From contig NZ_FQXP01000003.1 in the NCBI RefSeq assembly GCF_900130005.1, positions 1 to 64,000 on the forward strand: 64,000 nucleotides of DNA. Reading direction: 5' to 3'. The stretch's first letter is position 1; each line of letters begins with the position of its first letter. Shown piece after piece: positions 44,588 to 53,325 of this stretch. Position numbers and translations under genes: made by a program. The stretch comes from Clostridium collagenovorans DSM 3089. GTDB taxonomy: Bacteria > Bacillota > Clostridia > Clostridiales > Clostridiaceae. Below the pieces are notes generated by a model. It was not told the DNA's origin and did no database searches. It worked only from the letters and a program-made list of their open reading frames with translations.

Positions 44588-45154
44588 ATGGAAGATAATA
44601 TGATTGAACAAATAAAATTGGAAGTAAGAAATAGATGCGAAAATCCTAGCAATTTCTTTGGATCTGGAATTTATGAACATATAGAAAGTGTTGCAAAACA
44701 TGCTGTTGAACTTGCTAAGCATTATAATGCTGATGTTGAGATATGTGAAGTTGCAGGATGGTTGCATGATATTGCATCAATTACAGATTATAAGCTGTAT
44801 AAGGAACATCATATTTACGGGGCAGATATAGCAGAGGGGATTCTCAATTCTTTTAATTATCCAAAAGACAAAATTGAATTAGTAAAGTTATGCATATTAA
44901 ATCATAGAGGTAGCGTGCTTAAAGAAAAAACAACAAAGGAAGAGATTAGTGTAGCAGATGCAGATGCTATTTCTCATTACGATACTTTGCCATCTCTATT
45001 TTATTTAGCATTTGTTCAAAGAAAACTTAATATTGATGATGGGGTTACATTTGTTAGAAATAAGCTTGAGAGAAGTTATAATAAGATGTCATGCGAGAGT
45101 AAAGAGTACTATAAAGATAAAATGGAATTAATATTAAGTATACTGTCAAACTAG
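44588..45154 (+). CDS. HD-domain phosphohydrolase
   Basis: About 188 residues from the ATG at 44588 after AAGGAGG. HD motif residues are His31 (YEHIESVAKHA), His60-Asp61 (WLHDIASI), His75/His96-like (KEHHIYGAD; ILNHRGS) and the later Asp of ADADAISHYD. This is the metal-dependent phosphohydrolase fold acting on nucleotides or phosphate esters. The substrate is not known. Confidence 0.88.
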   Translation: MEDNMIEQIKLEVRNRCENPSNFFGSGIYEHIESVAKHAVELAKHYNADVEICEVAGWLHDIASITDYKLYKEHHIYGADIAEGILNSFNYPKDKIELVKLCILNHRGSVLKEKTTKEEISVADADAISHYDTLPSLFYLAFVQRKLNIDDGVTFVRNKLERSYNKMSCESKEYYKDKMELILSILSN

Positions 45155-45187
45155 AAAACAAAATGAGTTTTTAAGTATAGTCTCGCA

Positions 45188-45328
45188 ATGCTGTTGCAAG
45201 TTACTAAATTTAAAAGTAAAGAAGAATTACGAAGCTATATGTATGATAGTCTAGCAAAATTTTGAGAGGGAACAGAAAGTGGTCATGGAATATCAGTAAT
45301 GGAAAATGATAAGTTGATGCAACGATAA
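45188..45328 (+). pseudogene. Short broken frame, unrecognised
   Basis: MLLQVTKFKSKEELRSYMYDSLAKF then TGA (45263), then EGTESGHGISVMENDKLMQR and stop. One base change (TGG to TGA) would join the two parts. No family recognised; it may be a relic of a longer gene. Confidence 0.35.
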
Positions 45329-45353
45329 AATAAGAGTTACATGTAAATAGTTT

Positions 45354-45397
45354 ATAGTCTTAGCCAAGTAAAATTAATTGCTAGGACTATTTTACTC
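45354..45397 (+). terminator. Terminator-like hairpin
   Basis: atagtcttagc (45354-45364) pairs with gctaggactat (45380-45390), followed by TTTTACTCTTT. The remaining sequence to 45696 shows no gene. Confidence 0.6.
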
Positions 45398-45696
45398 TTT
45401 GCTAATAAGTTGAAAATAATATATAATATATGGTAATTAACAAATCATTTACATATAAAAGTATATTGCTTAGGAAATAATAGATAAATAGAAACCTATC
45501 CATTGAATTTAATTATTATAGTATATTATGAGATAATTCTAAAATATTGAGTTCTAACAATAAAAATTCCTAGATTGAGTAAGAAATTTAATTAAAAAGT
45601 TAAGTTGATTTATAAAGATAATATTGAAGAGTATTTATTGGAGTGGTTAAATGCTATTAATTACGTGTATTGATTTGAAAATAGGGGGGAATTATT

Positions 45697-46602
45697 ATGC
45701 ATATGGAAAAAATTATTAACTTAGGGGATAATATAAAGTTGGTTTATCAAGAACCAGAGGTATTTTCTAAATATCATGGGGTGTATTATGGTCAAAAGTA
45801 TGGAAATTATTATTTTAGAAATTCACCATCTATAATGATTGAAAAAGCAAAATATATAGATTCAGGGTATTTTATTTTAAAAGATAACAACATAGTAGGA
45901 GGAGTGTTTTTAAAACCTAATTTCATGACTGACTTATTTGTTGTACCACCATATGATGACTATGGATATTTATTAGAGAAAATATTAGGATATTTAAAAG
46001 TAATCTCTAAAAAGGAAGAAAATATAGAAATTCAAGAAGTCATTGAGGAGTATGTACCTTTATATGAAAGTAAGGGATGTGTACTTTTTGAAAGAGGATT
46101 TTGGATGATTAGACCAACTGAACCTATGAACTGTACTCTTCCAGAAGGATTTGTAGCTAAAGATTTAGATATGGAATATAAAGAAGATATTGCAGATTTA
46201 CTTGTAGAAGCATACACAGCTAATCCAATATTTGAATCAGTTGCAACTAAGGCAGAATACATAAAGCATGTAGAGGAAGCAGTTGAATATAGCAAAGTTA
46301 ATAGTTCACTTTATAATGCCACAAAGATAGTAATTGATAAAGAGACAAATATGGTAGTAGGAACTTGCTTGCATATGGAATTTGAAGGAGTACCATTAAT
46401 TATGAGTTTTGCTGTTAGACCAAAGTATCAAGGTAAGGGAATAGGAAGTTACTTAATTAAAAATTCCATAGATAGTACAAGCAGTGAGTATAAAGCAACT
46501 AGACTTTATGTTTACTATAATAATTCAGCAATTAAAGTTTATGAGCATTATGGCTTTATCAAAAATAAAACTTTAAATGATATGCATTTAGTAAATAATT
46601 AA
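45697..46602 (+). CDS. Two-domain GNAT acetyltransferase
   Basis: This 301-residue protein has an N-terminal degenerate acetyltransferase half and a C-terminal full one with MSFAVRPKYQGKGIGSYLIKNSID near residues 230-253, the acetyl-CoA loop, and RLYVYYNNSAIKVYEHYGFIKN at the end. GGGGGG lies ahead of the ATGs at 45697 and 45703. Tandem GNATs of this kind occur in aminoglycoside and mycothiol-type enzymes, but the acceptor here is not known. Confidence 0.85.
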   Translation: MHMEKIINLGDNIKLVYQEPEVFSKYHGVYYGQKYGNYYFRNSPSIMIEKAKYIDSGYFILKDNNIVGGVFLKPNFMTDLFVVPPYDDYGYLLEKILGYLKVISKKEENIEIQEVIEEYVPLYESKGCVLFERGFWMIRPTEPMNCTLPEGFVAKDLDMEYKEDIADLLVEAYTANPIFESVATKAEYIKHVEEAVEYSKVNSSLYNATKIVIDKETNMVVGTCLHMEFEGVPLIMSFAVRPKYQGKGIGSYLIKNSIDSTSSEYKATRLYVYYNNSAIKVYEHYGFIKNKTLNDMHLVNN

Positions 46603-46644
46603 TCTAGAGGTATTTTTGAAAAAATAGCAATATAAATTAATTTA

Positions 46645-46675
46645 AAAAGGGACTTATATAGTTCCTTTTTTTATA
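46645..46675 (+). terminator. Terminator after the two-domain GNAT
   Basis: aaagggac (46646-46653) pairs with gttccttt (46661-46668), continued by TTTTTATA. Confidence 0.65.
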
Positions 46676-46970
46676 TAAAATCAAAGTTAGTTTTAAAAGG
46701 TTATGAATTTTGAATATTGATATATACGGTGAATTAAAATAAAAGCTTTAAATTTTACCCTTATAAATTAGTAATAAAGAGTTTTATAAATAAAGTAATT
46801 AAAGTTAGAAGTAATTATAATTTAGATGGAAAATTTATGATATTATATAGAATATAATAAGAAATTAAGTAGTGAAACCTTAATATTTTAAAAGGACTTT
46901 ATAGATATTTAAATAAAAGTACAAAATAATTTATAGAGAATAAAAAGGTACTTATATTGTAGTATCTACT

Positions 46971-47147
46971 ATGCTGCTATATTATGTTATAGGGTATTTT
47001 TTAAAAACCGATATCCTTAACGCTATTACACCTAGAAGAAATGGTGTTACTTTTAGCTTCATAGGAGTAGCTTTATTGTTAATTACATCTTTAGCAATTT
47101 CATATATAGTTGAAAAGTTTAGAAAGAATAAAAAAGATAAAAATTAA
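46971..47147 (+). CDS. Small membrane protein or remnant, 58 aa
   Basis: The frame MLLYYVIGYFLKTDILNAITPRRNG...FIGVALLLITSLAISYIVEKF has one or two membrane helices and a basic tail KFRKNKKDKN. It opens upstream without a start to 46944 and has no good ribosome binding site, so it may be the end of a longer membrane gene. Confidence 0.4.
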   Translation: MLLYYVIGYFLKTDILNAITPRRNGVTFSFIGVALLLITSLAISYIVEKFRKNKKDKN

Positions 47148-47161
47148 TTTTAATATTTATA

Positions 47162-47242
47162 AAGTTAATTTTTATATTAAATAATGATGTAATAAAAGCT
47201 AAAACAGGGCTAGATATAGAAAAATTAAAAGGAGATGAAGAA
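47162..47242 (+). pseudogene. C-terminal scar of an Rpn-family nuclease gene (copy 3)
   Basis: KLIFILNNDVIKAKTGLDIEKLKGDEE resembles the closing LxILDDEVIAxKTGLxxEKVKxL of Rpn proteins. The last codons now serve as the ribosome binding region of the following PPOX gene. Confidence 0.5.
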
Positions 47243-47246
47243 TATT

Positions 47247-47714
47247 ATGAGAAGAAAAGACAGAGAAGTACTGGAATATAGCAAAATGATAGAAATTATG
47301 AAAAAATGCGACTGCTGTAGACTTGGATTCAATGATGAAAAAGGTGTATATATAGTTCCAATGAATTTTGCTGTTAAGGAGAATAAAGATGAGATAGTTT
47401 TATATTTTCACAGTGCGGCAGAAGGAAAGAAAATTGAATTAATAAAAGAGCAAAAGTATGCTGGATTTGAAATGGATACAAAACATGAATTGGTAGAAGG
47501 TAAAGTTGCATGTGGATATTCATTTTTATATCAAAGCATAATTGGAAGTGGAGAAGTTTCATTAGTAGATAATGCAGAAGAGAAAATTAATGGTTTACAA
47601 TGCATTATGGAGCATTACAGTAATAAGAGTGATTGGAATATAACAGAGGCAATGGTTAAGAAGTTAGCTATAATTAAGCTTGTTGTTAAAGAATGGGCAT
47701 GTAAGGAACATTAA
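47247..47714 (+). CDS. Pyridoxamine 5'-phosphate oxidase-like flavoprotein, NimA-type
   Basis: From the ATG at 47247 about 155 residues: MRRKDREV...CDCCRLGF...YIVPMNFAVKENKDEIVLYFHSAAEGKKIELIK. The pattern RRKDRE...VPLNF...YFHSAxxGKK is the NimA (5-nitroimidazole reductase-related) FMN-binding barrel. An ATG at 47235 in frame touches the AGGAG, so the later start is preferred. It probably binds FMN and reduces small molecules; drug resistance is not shown. Confidence 0.88.
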   Translation: MRRKDREVLEYSKMIEIMKKCDCCRLGFNDEKGVYIVPMNFAVKENKDEIVLYFHSAAEGKKIELIKEQKYAGFEMDTKHELVEGKVACGYSFLYQSIIGSGEVSLVDNAEEKINGLQCIMEHYSNKSDWNITEAMVKKLAIIKLVVKEWACKEH

Positions 47715-47812
47715 TATATAAAATACCAATTATTTGATTTAAGTGAGATAATATCTCTAATCTTTGTATTAATAGATATAAGACTTGCAAATGAAAGTTA
47801 TAGGTAAGTAGT

Positions 47813-47986
47813 ATGAAGAAATACACTATATTTGCAGGAGTTAATGGAGTAGGTAAAACTTCTATATATAAATCTATTTATTACAAAGAAAATATAGATG
47901 AAAAGGTTGCAAGGATAGGTTCTTGGCAGGATAATAATATTCAAAGGAAATCTAAAAAGGTTTCCTTTTTATTTTTTAAAATATAA
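47813..47986 (+). pseudogene. Zeta-toxin-like P-loop protein, N-terminal stub
   Basis: The frame reads MKKYTIFAGVNGVGKTSIYKS...VARIGSWQDNN, with Walker A GVNGVGKTS at residues 9-17 as in zeta-toxin-like kinases. After 43 codons it runs into a terminator-promoter module (R3) and ends at 47984. The catalytic remainder (about 150 residues) is missing. Confidence 0.65.
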
Positions 47987-48007
47987 GGTATAATTATATA
48001 TAAATGG
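47943..48007 (+). repeat. Terminator-promoter module, copy R3
   Basis: aaggaaatctaaaaaggtttcc hairpin, T run, AATATAAGGTATAAT, then TATAAATGG. It follows the zeta-like stub and precedes the flavodoxin-fold gene. Confidence 0.75.
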
Positions 48008-48058
48008 AAAAAGCAAGGTTTATCAATATTTTTATAATATATAATGGAAGGTGGGAGC

Positions 48059-48601
48059 ATGAAAATATTACTGATTAATTTTAGTAGTCGTAAGCTTGGC
48101 AATTGTAATTCAATTACTAAGTTTATTGAAGATAATCTTAAGGATGAAATAAAGATTATCTCATTTTCATCTTTGAGCATTAAATCCTGTGGTGATTGTA
48201 ACTATGAATGTTTTAATAAAAGATTAGACTGTCCTTTTATTAGTGATGATGCCTATGAAATTTATGAAGAAATTTTAAAATCAGAGTTAGTGTATTTTAT
48301 TGTACCTAATTATTGTGATTATCCTTGCTCAAATTTTTTTAAGTTTAATGAAAGAAGTCTGTGTTATTTTTCTGGAATGAGCAATTTACTAGAAAAATAT
48401 GAATCTATAAATAAAAGATATATTGTTATTAGTAATACGGAAAAAGATAATTTTATTAAGGTATTTAACTATCATTCAAGTAGCCAACCTCAAGCCTTAT
48501 TTTTAAGCTCTAAGTCTGTAAATAAGAGAAGTATTGATGGTGATTTATTAGAGTCTCAAGAAATTAAAAGTAAAATTTTAAGCTTTATAGAAAACAAATA
48601 A
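48059..48601 (+). CDS. Flavodoxin-fold NAD(P)H oxidoreductase-like protein
   Basis: From the ATG at 48059 about 180 residues. MKILLINFSSRKLGNCNSI is the FMN-phosphate loop of NADPH-dependent FMN reductases, followed by CGDCNYECFNKRLDCPFISDDAYEIYEEI, the cysteine-containing segment of the iron-sulfur-flavoprotein/FMN reductase group. It would carry FMN; substrate unknown. Confidence 0.8.
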   Translation: MKILLINFSSRKLGNCNSITKFIEDNLKDEIKIISFSSLSIKSCGDCNYECFNKRLDCPFISDDAYEIYEEILKSELVYFIVPNYCDYPCSNFFKFNERSLCYFSGMSNLLEKYESINKRYIVISNTEKDNFIKVFNYHSSSQPQALFLSSKSVNKRSIDGDLLESQEIKSKILSFIENK

Positions 48602-48675
48602 TTTAAATATATTTTTGATTATAAATAAGAATTTATTTATAAAGAACAAGTGAGATTTATATAAGAATACATAAG

Positions 48676-48802
48676 TTTGATTTAGATAATATAGGGTAAA
48701 AGAGAAAGTTAAATTAAAACACATAACTAATTTATGGAAAAACAACACATCTATTAGGCAAAGGATAACTTATAACTAAGCTTTTCAATTAATTTATTAT
48801 TT
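48676..48802 (+). repeat. Direct repeat A (about 128 bp) left of the hydrolase gene
   Basis: tttgatttagataatatag ... caacacatctattaggcaa ... aagcttttca ... tttattat. A matching copy lies at 49898-50026, directly after the hydrolase stop. The two are about 88-90% alike by eye. Confidence 0.8.
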
Positions 48803-48840
48803 TTATTAATAGCATTTATGTAGTAGAAGGGGGAAGAGAT

Positions 48841-49896
48841 TTGATAGAATCTCAAAAATCAAAACATAAGATATTAAGGTCGATTAAGTATATATTAGTT
48901 GGCATTATTGTAATTGTGGCTATTCAGTTTTTTAAACCTACGTGGACTACTAATATAATAGGAGAAAGAAGCATTAACGAATTACGAAAATTAAAGGTAA
49001 ATGGAATAGAATTAGAAACAATGATTAGGGGGTATGACAAGGATAATCCAATTATCATTTTTGTGCATGGAGGACCTTGCTGCTCAGAAATACCTTATGC
49101 TAGAAAGTACCAGGATTTATTAGAAAAAGATTTTACAGTTGTCAATTATGATCAAAGAGGTAGTGGGAAATCTTATGAGGTTGGCAAAGATTATTCAAAT
49201 GTCAATGCTAATACTCATGTAGGGGATTTAATTGAACTTACAAAAAATATAGAACAATACTTAGGTCAAGATAAAGTAATTTTGATAGGACATTCATATG
49301 GAACTTATTTAGCAACAAGAGCAGTAAGTCAAGAACCTGAATTATATAGAGCTTATGTTGGGATAGGGCAAGTATCAAATATGGTTGAAGGTGAATTAGA
49401 TAGTTTAGATAAATGTGTAGAGGCAGCTAAGTTAAAGGAAGATAAAGAAGCTTACGAATATCTAGAAAGTATTAGAAAAAACATTGAAAGTGGGGATATG
49501 ATTACTCCTCGTGAATATATTAGAAAATATAATTTTGCAGCAAGAAATATTGATGAAAACGGAGATTATTTTAAAGGATTTTTATTTGGACCTGAATACA
49601 ACTGGGGAGATGCAGTACGCTTTTATAGTGCTAGTTCTAAGTATCAGCAAGGATTGATTAAGGAAGTGGTAGATAAGCCAATAACAGAACTTGTGAAAAC
49701 CATAGATGTACCAGTGTATTTTCTTATGGGTAAGCATGATGGTATGACTTCACCTAAAATTGCAGAGAAGTATCTTAATAGTTTAGATGTAAAAGCAGAA
49801 AAGCAAATGGTTATATTTGAGGATTCGGCACATTATCCACAGTTTGAGGAAAAGGAAAAGTTCTATAAATGGATGTGTGATACATTTTTAAAATAA
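48841..49896 (+). CDS. Membrane-anchored alpha/beta hydrolase (prolyl-aminopeptidase-like)
   Basis: This 351-residue protein from a TTG after AAGGGGGAAG has an N-terminal membrane helix (15-30), the oxyanion HGGP (76-79), YDQRGSGKS (103-111) and the nucleophile GHSYGT with Ser152. The later GKHDG and DSAHYPQ supply Asp and His of the triad. HGGP with DQRGxGxS is the proline iminopeptidase pattern. The catalytic domain lies on the outer face or is tethered to the membrane. It is bracketed by ~128-bp direct repeats. Confidence 0.88.
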   Translation: MIESQKSKHKILRSIKYILVGIIVIVAIQFFKPTWTTNIIGERSINELRKLKVNGIELETMIRGYDKDNPIIIFVHGGPCCSEIPYARKYQDLLEKDFTVVNYDQRGSGKSYEVGKDYSNVNANTHVGDLIELTKNIEQYLGQDKVILIGHSYGTYLATRAVSQEPELYRAYVGIGQVSNMVEGELDSLDKCVEAAKLKEDKEAYEYLESIRKNIESGDMITPREYIRKYNFAARNIDENGDYFKGFLFGPEYNWGDAVRFYSASSKYQQGLIKEVVDKPITELVKTIDVPVYFLMGKHDGMTSPKIAEKYLNSLDVKAEKQMVIFEDSAHYPQFEEKEKFYKWMCDTFLK

Positions 49897-49897
49897 A

Positions 49898-50026
49898 TTT
49901 GATTTAGATAATATAGAGTAAAATATGAAATTAAATTAAAAACACATAAGTAATTTATGAGAATACAACACATCTATTAGGCAAAGGACAACTTATAACT
50001 AAGCTTTTCAAGTAATTTATTATTTA
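49898..50026 (+). repeat. Direct repeat B (about 128 bp) right of the hydrolase gene
   Basis: Matches direct repeat A at 48676-48802 and begins 1 bp after the stop codon. The region between them thus looks like one unit of a tandem duplication. Confidence 0.8.
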
Positions 50027-50091
50027 AAGTTATTTTAAAATTTTAAATTAAGGTCTTTCAATACGTTTATTCAAAAGGGGAGAAATTACAA

Positions 50092-50258
50092 GTGAACAAT
50101 GATGATTTAATAATAGTCATAGATAATATAGACAAAAAAGACTTTTGGCGTGAAACTATGATAAAGATGTAGAGATGCTTAAGGATGCAAGGTATGTTGA
50201 GAACTTTAGTGAAAAAATAAATTTTAAAGAAAACTCAAAATCAGAAAAAACAAATTAA
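50092..50258 (+). pseudogene. Frameshifted short gene, unrecognised
   Basis: A GTG after AAAGGGGAG reads VNNDDLIIVIDNIDKKDFWRET then shifts: frame 1 stops at 50170, while another frame continues YDKDVEMLKDARYVENFSEKINF to a stop at 50256. A 1-base change would give one ~55-residue frame. Family not recognised; the strong start suggests that it was once expressed from the duplicated repeat. Confidence 0.45.
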
Positions 50259-50281
50259 TAGCAAGTAGCATTTTTATTGAG

Positions 50282-50575
50282 ATGAATGATAAAGCAATCT
50301 ATTTAATTCAGCATTTTAGTTGGGAAAATGGAGGTTCTTACTGGAGAGATGAAATCTCAGTTTCTGCAATATTAGATTTAAAACTTATAAGTGGAAAATT
50401 GTTATACGAAAATGAAGGGGTAACATATATTGCAGACATGCCCCAATTAAATGATGGAATAACCACAACTAGTAATTTTTTTGGACACGTGCTTAGAGAT
50501 AATAAAATTATTGAAAGAGTCAATTATCCATTTAATTCTAAGCAGCAAAGAGGATATATGTTTTGTTTTCAATGA
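50282..50575 (+). CDS. Hypothetical protein, 97 aa or longer remnant
   Basis: The frame is open from 50228, but the first ATG is at 50282 without a clear ribosome binding site. It reads MNDKAIYLIQHFSWENGG...YIADMPQLNDGITTTSNFFGHVL, apparently a beta-rich soluble domain. It could be the end of a longer broken gene. No family recognised. Confidence 0.45.
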   Translation: MNDKAIYLIQHFSWENGGSYWRDEISVSAILDLKLISGKLLYENEGVTYIADMPQLNDGITTTSNFFGHVLRDNKIIERVNYPFNSKQQRGYMFCFQ

Positions 50576-50655
50576 AAAGAGAAGTATTAAATGATTTAAA
50601 GTTATGTTGTGTAGTATGCAATATTCCTAAGAAATATTTAACGGATATAATATGA

Positions 50656-50844
50656 GGTGAGGGAAGTAATATTTTAAGAAGTTTTTCACAGGGGACAAAA
50701 GTATGTATTGAATTATTAACATATTTAATTAATCTATCAAAGTTTAATGTAGGAGATAAATTAGTTATTTTAGCAGGAACATTGAAAGGTGCAGATACAG
50801 CTATTTCTTTTAAAGTGAAAAAAATAAAAAGTTTAAAGTCTTAA
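50656..50844 (+). pseudogene. C-terminal remnant, unrecognised
   Basis: After TGA at 50653 an open frame of 62 codons has no start: SNILRSFSQGTKVCIELLTYLINLSKFNVGDKLVILAGTLKGADTAISF. The GDxLVILAG segment looks like a nucleotide- or ligand-binding end of an enzyme, but no family was fixed. Confidence 0.4.
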
Positions 50845-50901
50845 ACATCATAGGGTTTCCACAAAATCAATAAATATTTAATGGTTAAGGAGGAGAGAAT
50901 T

Positions 50902-51429
50902 TTGGTGAAAAACATAAAAACCAATAATTTAATAATTAGAGAGGCAATGGTAGAAGATGCTGATGAGATTCGTATATTAGCAAAACAAGTAATGGGAGAA
51001 GTTATATTTTTTTCAAAGGAACCAGAAGAGTTTAAAGTAACAATTGAGCAAGAGGAAGAATATATAAGAAAAACTTCATTAATTTTAGTTGTTGAAATAG
51101 ATGGCAAAATAGTTGGATGTGCGACTTTACAAAAAGGTGGTTCTGCTAGAACTAAACATGTTGCATTATTTGGAATAACAATTTTAAAAGAATATACTGG
51201 GCTTAAGTTAGGAAGTTTGTTAATGAAAAAAGTAATAGAATGGGCAGAAAAAAATGAAGTTGAAAAGATTGAATTAGAGGTTTTTGCTGAAAATATACCT
51301 GCAATAAAACTTTATGAAAAATTTGGGTTTGTTGTTGAAGGAAGAAAAGTTAAGAGCATAAAAGTTAAGGATAGGTATATAGATATGTTGCTTTTAGGCA
51401 AGTTTATTGTAGGTAGAAAAATATTTTAG
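50902..51429 (+). CDS. GNAT acetyltransferase
   Basis: About 175 residues from the TTG at 50902 (or the GTG directly after it) with AAGGAGG upstream. LFGITILKEYTGLKLGSLLMKKVIEW near residues 92-117 and AIKLYEKFGFVVEGRKVKSIKV near 132-155 are the acetyl-CoA loop and closing motif. The acetyl-CoA loop (TGLKLG) is less basic than the usual RxxGxG/A. A group II intron remnant follows 5 bp later. Confidence 0.85.
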   Translation: MVKNIKTNNLIIREAMVEDADEIRILAKQVMGEVIFFSKEPEEFKVTIEQEEEYIRKTSLILVVEIDGKIVGCATLQKGGSARTKHVALFGITILKEYTGLKLGSLLMKKVIEWAEKNEVEKIELEVFAENIPAIKLYEKFGFVVEGRKVKSIKVKDRYIDMLLLGKFIVGRKIF

Positions 51430-51433
51430 AAAG

Positions 51434-51610
51434 ATGCTAAGCAGTCGTAGTCAAAAGAGTTACATAACTTGGGAGAAATTTAAGAATATCAAAGAGAAAT
51501 TTCCGCTATTGAAACCGAAGATTTCAATTCAGTTTAGGAAAATGAAATCCTATGCAATACTGTAAATCAACTATTGAATAGCCCGGTGCGGGAAATCCGC
51601 ACGCTAATGT
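51434..51610 (+). mobile_element. Group II intron remnant: end of the reverse transcriptase and downstream RNA segment
   Basis: A 43-codon frame without the RT core reads MLSSRSQKSYITWEKFKNIKEKFPLLKPKISIQF, the closing pattern (RRSQ..YxWExF...FPLxxPxI) of group II intron-encoded proteins. About 25 bp beyond the stop is gcccggtgcgggaaatccgc, the GC-rich hairpin seen downstream of such ORFs. The RT, maturase and intron ends are otherwise missing. Confidence 0.6.
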
Positions 51611-51628
51611 CATGAAGCTAAAATATAA

Positions 51629-51856
51629 ATGTCCAATACATTAATATTAGCCTTTACAGGAGGATCTATTAATACCTTAGTTTTTATATATGCCTATAAT
51701 ATGAAATACAATCAAGTTATAAACATGTACTCAGTAGGAATTGAGATAATGCAAGGAATCTCAGGCAGTATAGGAATAATATTAACAGTTCCATTAGTAT
51801 CTATAGTTACTTCAGTTTTATTAAGTAGAAAAAATGATGCTTTAAATAAATTGTAA
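51629..51856 (+). pseudogene. C-terminal remnant of a YibE/F family membrane protein
   Basis: The frame from 51629 reads MSNTLILAFTGGSINTLVFIYAYNM...IEIMQGISGSIGIILTVPLVSIVTSVLL. TNTLILAFTG and EIxxGxxGSIGIxLTVP are the conserved end of YibE/F proteins; two or three helices remain of about eight. It starts at the border of the group II intron remnant, which probably interrupted it. Confidence 0.7.
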
Positions 51857-51984
51857 GTTTATATTAGAGTAGTTAAAATGAAGCTAGAAAGTAATAAGAT
51901 AAAACTTTTAAATATAAAGAGTGTATTTTTAGTTTAATTAAATATATAAAGCTTAGTTATAAAAATTATTGAATTAAGATAGGT

Positions 51985-52049
51985 GGAGGAAATCTAATAA
52001 GGTTTCCTTTTTATTTTTGTAAATATAAGATATAATTTTACATAAATGG
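51985..52049 (+). repeat. Terminator-promoter module, copy R4
   Basis: ggaggaaatctaataaggtttcc hairpin, T run, AATATAAGATATAAT, then ACATAAATGG. It separates the YibE/F remnant from the membrane protein gene at 52178. Nothing else is seen in 51857-52177. Confidence 0.75.
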
Positions 52050-52177
52050 TTATATAGAGATTCATAGCCTAGAGAAGCTTATTAAGGATGAGAATATTAG
52101 TTTAATGATTCAGGACATATTGAATACTTAATGCAGAGAGATTTTAAGAAGAATTAAAATATTCAGGGGGAATAGTA

Positions 52178-53080
52178 ATGTGGTCTAAAAAAAGAGAAAT
52201 TAATGATAATACAGCTTTTGCAATACTCCCAATGGTTATGAATATAGCAACTAATGTTGTATATTTTATACGTCAAGGGTCTTATGGTGCTCTAGAATTT
52301 GTTAGAGTTTTCAATATATTTACTTTAATTACTAGTGTTATTTGTTTCATTTTTATTTTATTTAATAAGGGTGAAAAGCTTTCACAGGATGAGAAGAAAG
52401 AAATTAGTAAGAGAATGAACGGTTTCAAGCTATTAAGTATAGTGTTTATTGCATATATAGGATTTACTGTTTTTAATGTAAGAAATTTAAATATAATTAT
52501 TTCATCAGTTATCATTTTTTTAGGGTATATAAATTGTTATATAACTAAGATAAAGAGTAGTTATATTGGTAAGGTTTCTGAGACACAAAGAAATTGGAGG
52601 GCAGCCTATAATATCCCCTCCTATGATGATATTAGTTTTTTATGGAGAGTTAAGCCTATGCTACTACCACATGTATCTGTTAGTTTTGGTGAAAGAATTA
52701 AAAATATAGATTGGTATTTAACTATATTTATAATGGTGTTTACATATCCTTTTTTTATTGAATTTCATTTAGAATTTCTTCCATTTCTTGCAGTTGTATT
52801 TATATTTTTGGGCAAAAATGTAGTGTATATCTTAGATGTTATTTTTGGAATATACACAGAAACAGAAGGAATATGTACAGGCATTGTAATGAAGGAAAAA
52901 ACCAAGGGTGGTAGAAGAATATACTATGAGATATATGTAACTGACTTTGAAAAGAAGAGAGAAATTAAATTTACACAATACGATTCTTGTAGTTATTCTG
53001 AAAATGACCCAATTAAGCTTGTTCATGGAGGACTTTCTAAGCACGTTATATCAACAAAGATTATAAATAAGAGATTTTAA
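52178..53080 (+). CDS. Multi-pass membrane protein with C-terminal soluble domain
   Basis: This 300-residue protein has about six membrane helices (around 15-35, 43-60, 88-103, 106-121, 180-197, 200-222) and a C-terminal ~75-residue domain (GICTGIVMKEKTKGGRRIYYEIYVTDF...) resembling DUF3592-like beta domains. GGGGGAATA precedes the ATG. Function unknown. It follows module R4 and is followed by an Rpn scar. Confidence 0.6.
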   Translation: MWSKKREINDNTAFAILPMVMNIATNVVYFIRQGSYGALEFVRVFNIFTLITSVICFIFILFNKGEKLSQDEKKEISKRMNGFKLLSIVFIAYIGFTVFNVRNLNIIISSVIIFLGYINCYITKIKSSYIGKVSETQRNWRAAYNIPSYDDISFLWRVKPMLLPHVSVSFGERIKNIDWYLTIFIMVFTYPFFIEFHLEFLPFLAVVFIFLGKNVVYILDVIFGIYTETEGICTGIVMKEKTKGGRRIYYEIYVTDFEKKREIKFTQYDSCSYSENDPIKLVHGGLSKHVISTKIINKRF

Positions 53081-53136
53081 TTTAATGTAGAGATGCAATT
53101 CATAATATTATTAGAACGTGATAAAGAGAAAATTGA

Positions 53137-53253
53137 ATAAGAAAAAAAGAGATTGCTATAAGATTGCTTCATATACTAGATGATGAAACAATAGCAGAGA
53201 AAACTGGCTTGTATATAGAAGAGGTTAAAAGATTAAGAAGAGAAAACTTTTAA
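53137..53253 (+). pseudogene. C-terminal scar of an Rpn-family nuclease gene (copy 4)
   Basis: The frame KKEIAIRLLHILDDETIAEKTGLYIEEVKRLRRENF ends at 53251 and is preceded by a stop at 53134. It matches the closing helices of Rpn proteins closely, including LDDETIAEKTGL. No start or nuclease domain remains. Confidence 0.65.
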
Positions 53254-53325
53254 TTATAAAGATCTCATTTAAGGAAAATGAAAGATATAAAGTTTAGTGA
53301 TAAAAACTATTGGCTTAAAGCAACT

